8,034 bases of DNA from Bacillota bacterium (GTDB lineage Bacteria; Bacillota; Sulfobacillia; Sulfobacillales; Sulfobacillaceae). This document shows, piece after piece, positions 6,195-8,034 of this stretch. Position 1 is the stretch's first letter; each line of letters starts with the position of its first letter. The notes below the pieces were generated by a model. The model worked only from the letters and a program-made list of their open reading frames with translations, searched no databases and had not been told where the DNA came from. The stretch lies in the NCBI GenBank assembly GCA_021820675.1, contig JAKADI010000056.1:1-8034 (forward strand). The letters are read 5' to 3'. A program made the translations under genes and the position numbers.

Positions 6195-6205
6195 GGAGGG
6201 ATGGC

Positions 6206-6406
6206 ATGCGACTGATTATTAACGGGGAATCGCGTGATCTGCAAGATGTCCGTACTGTCAAAGAACTACTGGATGTCTTAGGTGTCGATCATCAAACCGT
6301 TGCCGTCATGATTAATGGTGAAATTGTTGGACGCGGCGATTTCCAGAAGAGTGCGCTGGAAACCCAAGATGCCGTCGAGATCGTGCGATTTGTAGGAGGG
6401 GGCTAA
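6206..6406 (+). CDS. thiS: Sulfur carrier protein ThiS
   Basis: This ubiquitin-fold sulfur carrier is adenylated on its C-terminus by ThiF, turned into a thiocarboxylate, and donates sulfur to ThiG. The product is 66 aa, the normal size, starting MRLIINGE and ending VGGG with the required Gly-Gly tail. The VAVMINGEIV segment (about 33-42) and DAVEIVRFVGGG end are typical of the family. ATG 6206 is chosen because GAGGAGG (6193-6199) stands 6 bases before it. An in-frame GTG at 6191 overlaps the tenI stop and precedes that site, so it is unlikely. It lies between tenI and thiG in one transcription unit. Confidence 0.95.
   Translation: MRLIINGESRDLQDVRTVKELLDVLGVDHQTVAVMINGEIVGRGDFQKSALETQDAVEIVRFVGGG
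6394..6402 (+). promoter_or_regulatory. thiG ribosome binding site inside the ThiS Gly-Gly codons
   Basis: AGGAGGGGG spans the codons GGA and GGG and part of GGC that encode the ThiS tail. It also sits about 8-10 bases before the thiG ATG at 6410. The same bases therefore encode the reactive C-terminus and recruit ribosomes for the partner gene. Confidence 0.75.
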
Positions 6407-6409
6407 GCC

Positions 6410-7192
6410 ATGTCAAATGTTTTGCGTGTTGGCGATTATACGTTTCAATCCCGTTTGATTGTCGGTACCGGGAAATACCAAACGCATGAGATCATGCGAG
6501 ATGCCATCCAGGCGTCGGGTACGGAATTGGTCACAGTGGCGCTGAGGCGTGTCAATCTGAATAACCCCGGCGAACCATCCCTGTTGGACTTTATTCCTAA
6601 ACATACCCGTATTCTTCCCAATACGGCGGGGTGTTACACCGCTCACGAAGCGATTTCTGTGGCCCGTCTCGCCCAGGCCGCGGGCATCGGCAATTTGGTT
6701 AAACTGGAAATTATTGGCGATCAAGATTTATTATGGCCCGACCCGGTTGAAACGCTTGAAGCCACGAAAATTTTGGTGCGGGAAGGTTTTACCGTTATGG
6801 TTTACACGACACCGGATCCAGTACTGGCCAAATACCTGGATAAGGCAGGGGCTCACGCTATTATGCCGCTGGGATCCCCGATTGGTTCGGGACAGGGGGT
6901 TCTGGACGTGGGGGCGGTCGCCTGGTTCAAGAAGCGCGTCTCGGTCCCGGTCATTGTCGACGCGGGCATTGGTAGCCCGCAAGATGCGTGTTTGGCAATG
7001 GAAAGCGGAGCGGATGCCGTTTTGATCAATACGGCCATCGCGCAAGCCCAAAATCCCGTGCTCATGGCCCAAGCCATGAAACTGGCCGTGGAAGCCGGAC
7101 GTTTGGGATTTGAAGCCGGGCGGATGCCGCGACGCCTGGAAGCTGCCCCGTCGTCTCCCGCCGCCGGGATGATTGGCGCGACTCAGAAGTAA
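6410..7192 (+). CDS. thiG: Thiazole synthase ThiG
   Basis: ThiG condenses deoxyxylulose 5-phosphate, ThiS thiocarboxylate and dehydroglycine into the thiamin thiazole phosphate. The product is 260 aa, a TIM barrel of normal length. LIVGTGKY (16-23) is the N-terminal motif. LVTVALRRV (40-48) and LPNTAGCYTAHEA (69-81) follow. LVKLEIIGD (96-104) contains Lys98, which forms the imine with the sugar substrate. Phosphate binding is by IMPLGSPIGSGQG (151-163) and IVDAGIGSP (182-190), with GADAVLINTAIA near the end. The C-terminal SSPAAGMIG resembles the usual SSPLTGMI tail. It begins 3 bases after the thiS stop and ends 1 base before thiF, so it belongs to the same operon. Confidence 0.97.
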   Translation: MSNVLRVGDYTFQSRLIVGTGKYQTHEIMRDAIQASGTELVTVALRRVNLNNPGEPSLLDFIPKHTRILPNTAGCYTAHEAISVARLAQAAGIGNLVKLEIIGDQDLLWPDPVETLEATKILVREGFTVMVYTTPDPVLAKYLDKAGAHAIMPLGSPIGSGQGVLDVGAVAWFKKRVSVPVIVDAGIGSPQDACLAMESGADAVLINTAIAQAQNPVLMAQAMKLAVEAGRLGFEAGRMPRRLEAAPSSPAAGMIGATQK

Positions 7193-7193
7193 C

Positions 7194-7934
7194 ATGGTTA
7201 TCACCGACAAAGAACGGGTAAGACGTCTCGTGTCCCTGCCAGACGCCAAAGCCTCGTGGGCCGAACGTCTGCGTCAGAGTAGGGTAGCGATGGTGGGAAT
7301 GGGTGGTTTAGGCAATGCTTCGGCGGCATATTTGGTCGCTCAAGGGGTGGGGCATGTGATTCTGGTGGACCCTGATCAGGTCGATGGCCATAATCTAGGC
7401 CGACAAATCCTGTTCCAACCGCCGGATATTGGCCGGATGAAAGTGGATGCGGCCAAAGAGCGCTTGCAACAGATGGCGCCAGAGGTTTCGGTGCGCACGG
7501 AGGCCGTGGCGCTGGACGGGGATAATGCGGACGAGCTCTTATCAGGTTATGACGTCGTGGTGGACGGATCGGACAATTGGGCGACTAGGGTGATTTTAAA
7601 CCGTTTTAGTGTGCGTCAGAACATCCCGGTGGTCTTTGCCGGCGCTATTGGATATGAAGCGCAGGTCTCGGTGATCAAGGGTGGAAGGCCCTGCCTGGAG
7701 TGCTTATTTGGAGATACGCCGTTAGCCGACCAAAATTGTGCGGTGATGGGGGTGCTAGGACCGGTGGTAGGCATGGCGGGGACAATCCAAGCGCAAGAAG
7801 TGTTAAAACTTTTATTGAATACCGGTAAACCCCTTCAGGGACGCATCTGGACGTATGATGCATACCGGGGCATATCGCGGATTGTCGGTTTCCCGACCCG
7901 GCCCGGTTGTTCAGCCTGTGGAGGGGAAGCATGA
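7194..7934 (+). CDS. thiF: ThiF, ThiS adenylyltransferase (E1-like, ThiF/MoeB family)
   Basis: This enzyme activates the ThiS C-terminus with ATP so that sulfur can be attached. The product is 246 aa from ATG 7194. The nucleotide-binding GMGGLG (35-40) is followed by ILVDPDQVDGHNLGRQILF (56-74), with the Asn/Arg/Gln residues of the ATP site, and by VVDGSDNWATR (122-132). Zinc ligands are Cys167/Cys170 (CLEC) and Cys239/Cys242 (CSAC). Cys182, in NCAVMGVLGPVVG, matches the conserved reactive cysteine. The N-terminus lacks the usual R-Y-x-R-Q helix motif and has RRLVSLPDAKASW instead. The ATG is 1 base after the thiG stop with only a weak AGAAG site, so translational coupling is likely. MoeB or HesA paralogues look alike; the thi context decides for ThiF. 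Confidence 0.92.
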   Translation: MVITDKERVRRLVSLPDAKASWAERLRQSRVAMVGMGGLGNASAAYLVAQGVGHVILVDPDQVDGHNLGRQILFQPPDIGRMKVDAAKERLQQMAPEVSVRTEAVALDGDNADELLSGYDVVVDGSDNWATRVILNRFSVRQNIPVVFAGAIGYEAQVSVIKGGRPCLECLFGDTPLADQNCAVMGVLGPVVGMAGTIQAQEVLKLLLNTGKPLQGRIWTYDAYRGISRIVGFPTRPGCSACGGEA

Positions 7935-8034
7935 CGGATACGGCAGAGCAAGATTTTATTGTGGTCGGCTCGGGTATCATTGGATCTATGGTGGCCTATC
8001 GCCTGGTGACTCATGGTTTTTCGGTCATGTTGAT
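7931..8034 (+). CDS. thiO: FAD-dependent amine oxidase start, probably glycine oxidase ThiO (cut by window)
   Basis: Only the first 34 codons are in the window. They read MTDTAEQDFIVVGSGIIGSM and continue VAYRLVTHGFSV, a Rossmann dinucleotide-binding fold with GSGIIG at 13-18. ThiO oxidises glycine to the imine used by ThiG in aerobic Gram-positive bacteria. The ATG overlaps the thiF stop by ATGA, and a GGAGGGG site (7920-7926) inside the last thiF codons precedes it. Position within a thiS-thiG-thiF cluster makes ThiO much the likeliest member of this large oxidase family. The fragment alone shows only an FAD fold. Confidence 0.78.
   Translation, partial: MTDTAEQDFIVVGSGIIGSMVAYRLVTHGFSVML

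Noticed and set aside
6731..7249. 172-codon minus-strand open frame opposite thiG and the thiF start
   Set aside because: It lies opposite well-conserved thiG sequence and shows no family features.
1..8034. tRNA, rRNA, CRISPR array, insertion sequence or transposase gene
   Set aside because: None was seen on either strand. No spaced direct repeats or transposase-like proteins are present.

Overview
The window reads as a piece of a Firmicutes chromosome. The heme genes run hemE-hemH-hemY, as in Bacillus subtilis, and their products resemble the B. subtilis proteins closely. Strong GGAGG-type ribosome binding sites, GTG/TTG starts and mid-range GC would fit an acidophilic or thermophilic lineage such as Sulfobacillus. 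That genus-level guess is from general impression only. All supported genes lie on the + strand.

Layout. (1) 1-1041: the 3' part of an ammonium transporter (Amt) gene, followed by a strong hairpin terminator whose right arm lies just before an extended -10 promoter. (2) 1143-4882: hemE, hemH and hemY, three successive enzymes of late heme synthesis in the coproporphyrin-dependent branch (uroporphyrinogen decarboxylase, ferrochelatase, coproporphyrinogen oxidase). hemH and hemY overlap by ATGA. hemE and hemH are separated by about 350 bases that hold a dense set of nested hairpins. I read these as a free-standing HEARO (omegaRNA-like) structured RNA without its usual IscB nuclease gene. (3) 4883-5354: a poorly conserved-looking stretch with two small hairpins and one short unrecognised gene. 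(4) 5351-5597: candidate promoters, then a TPP (thiamin pyrophosphate) riboswitch with a complete antiterminator/terminator switch. (5) 5598-8034: a thiamin thiazole operon, tenI-thiS-thiG-thiF-(thiO start), with very short spacings or overlaps.

How the genes work together. ThiF adenylates the C-terminal glycine of ThiS and sulfur is then loaded onto it. ThiO supplies the glycine-derived imine, ThiG builds the thiazole phosphate, and TenI aromatises it. The riboswitch turns the operon off when thiamin pyrophosphate is plentiful. The hem genes convert uroporphyrinogen III to coproporphyrinogen (HemE), oxidise it to coproporphyrin (HemY) and insert iron (HemH). The last enzyme of that branch, HemQ, is not in the window.

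The item most worth a second look is the structured RNA between hemE and hemH. Its identity rests on recall of the HEARO/omegaRNA family plus helices that can be read directly. No search could be run.
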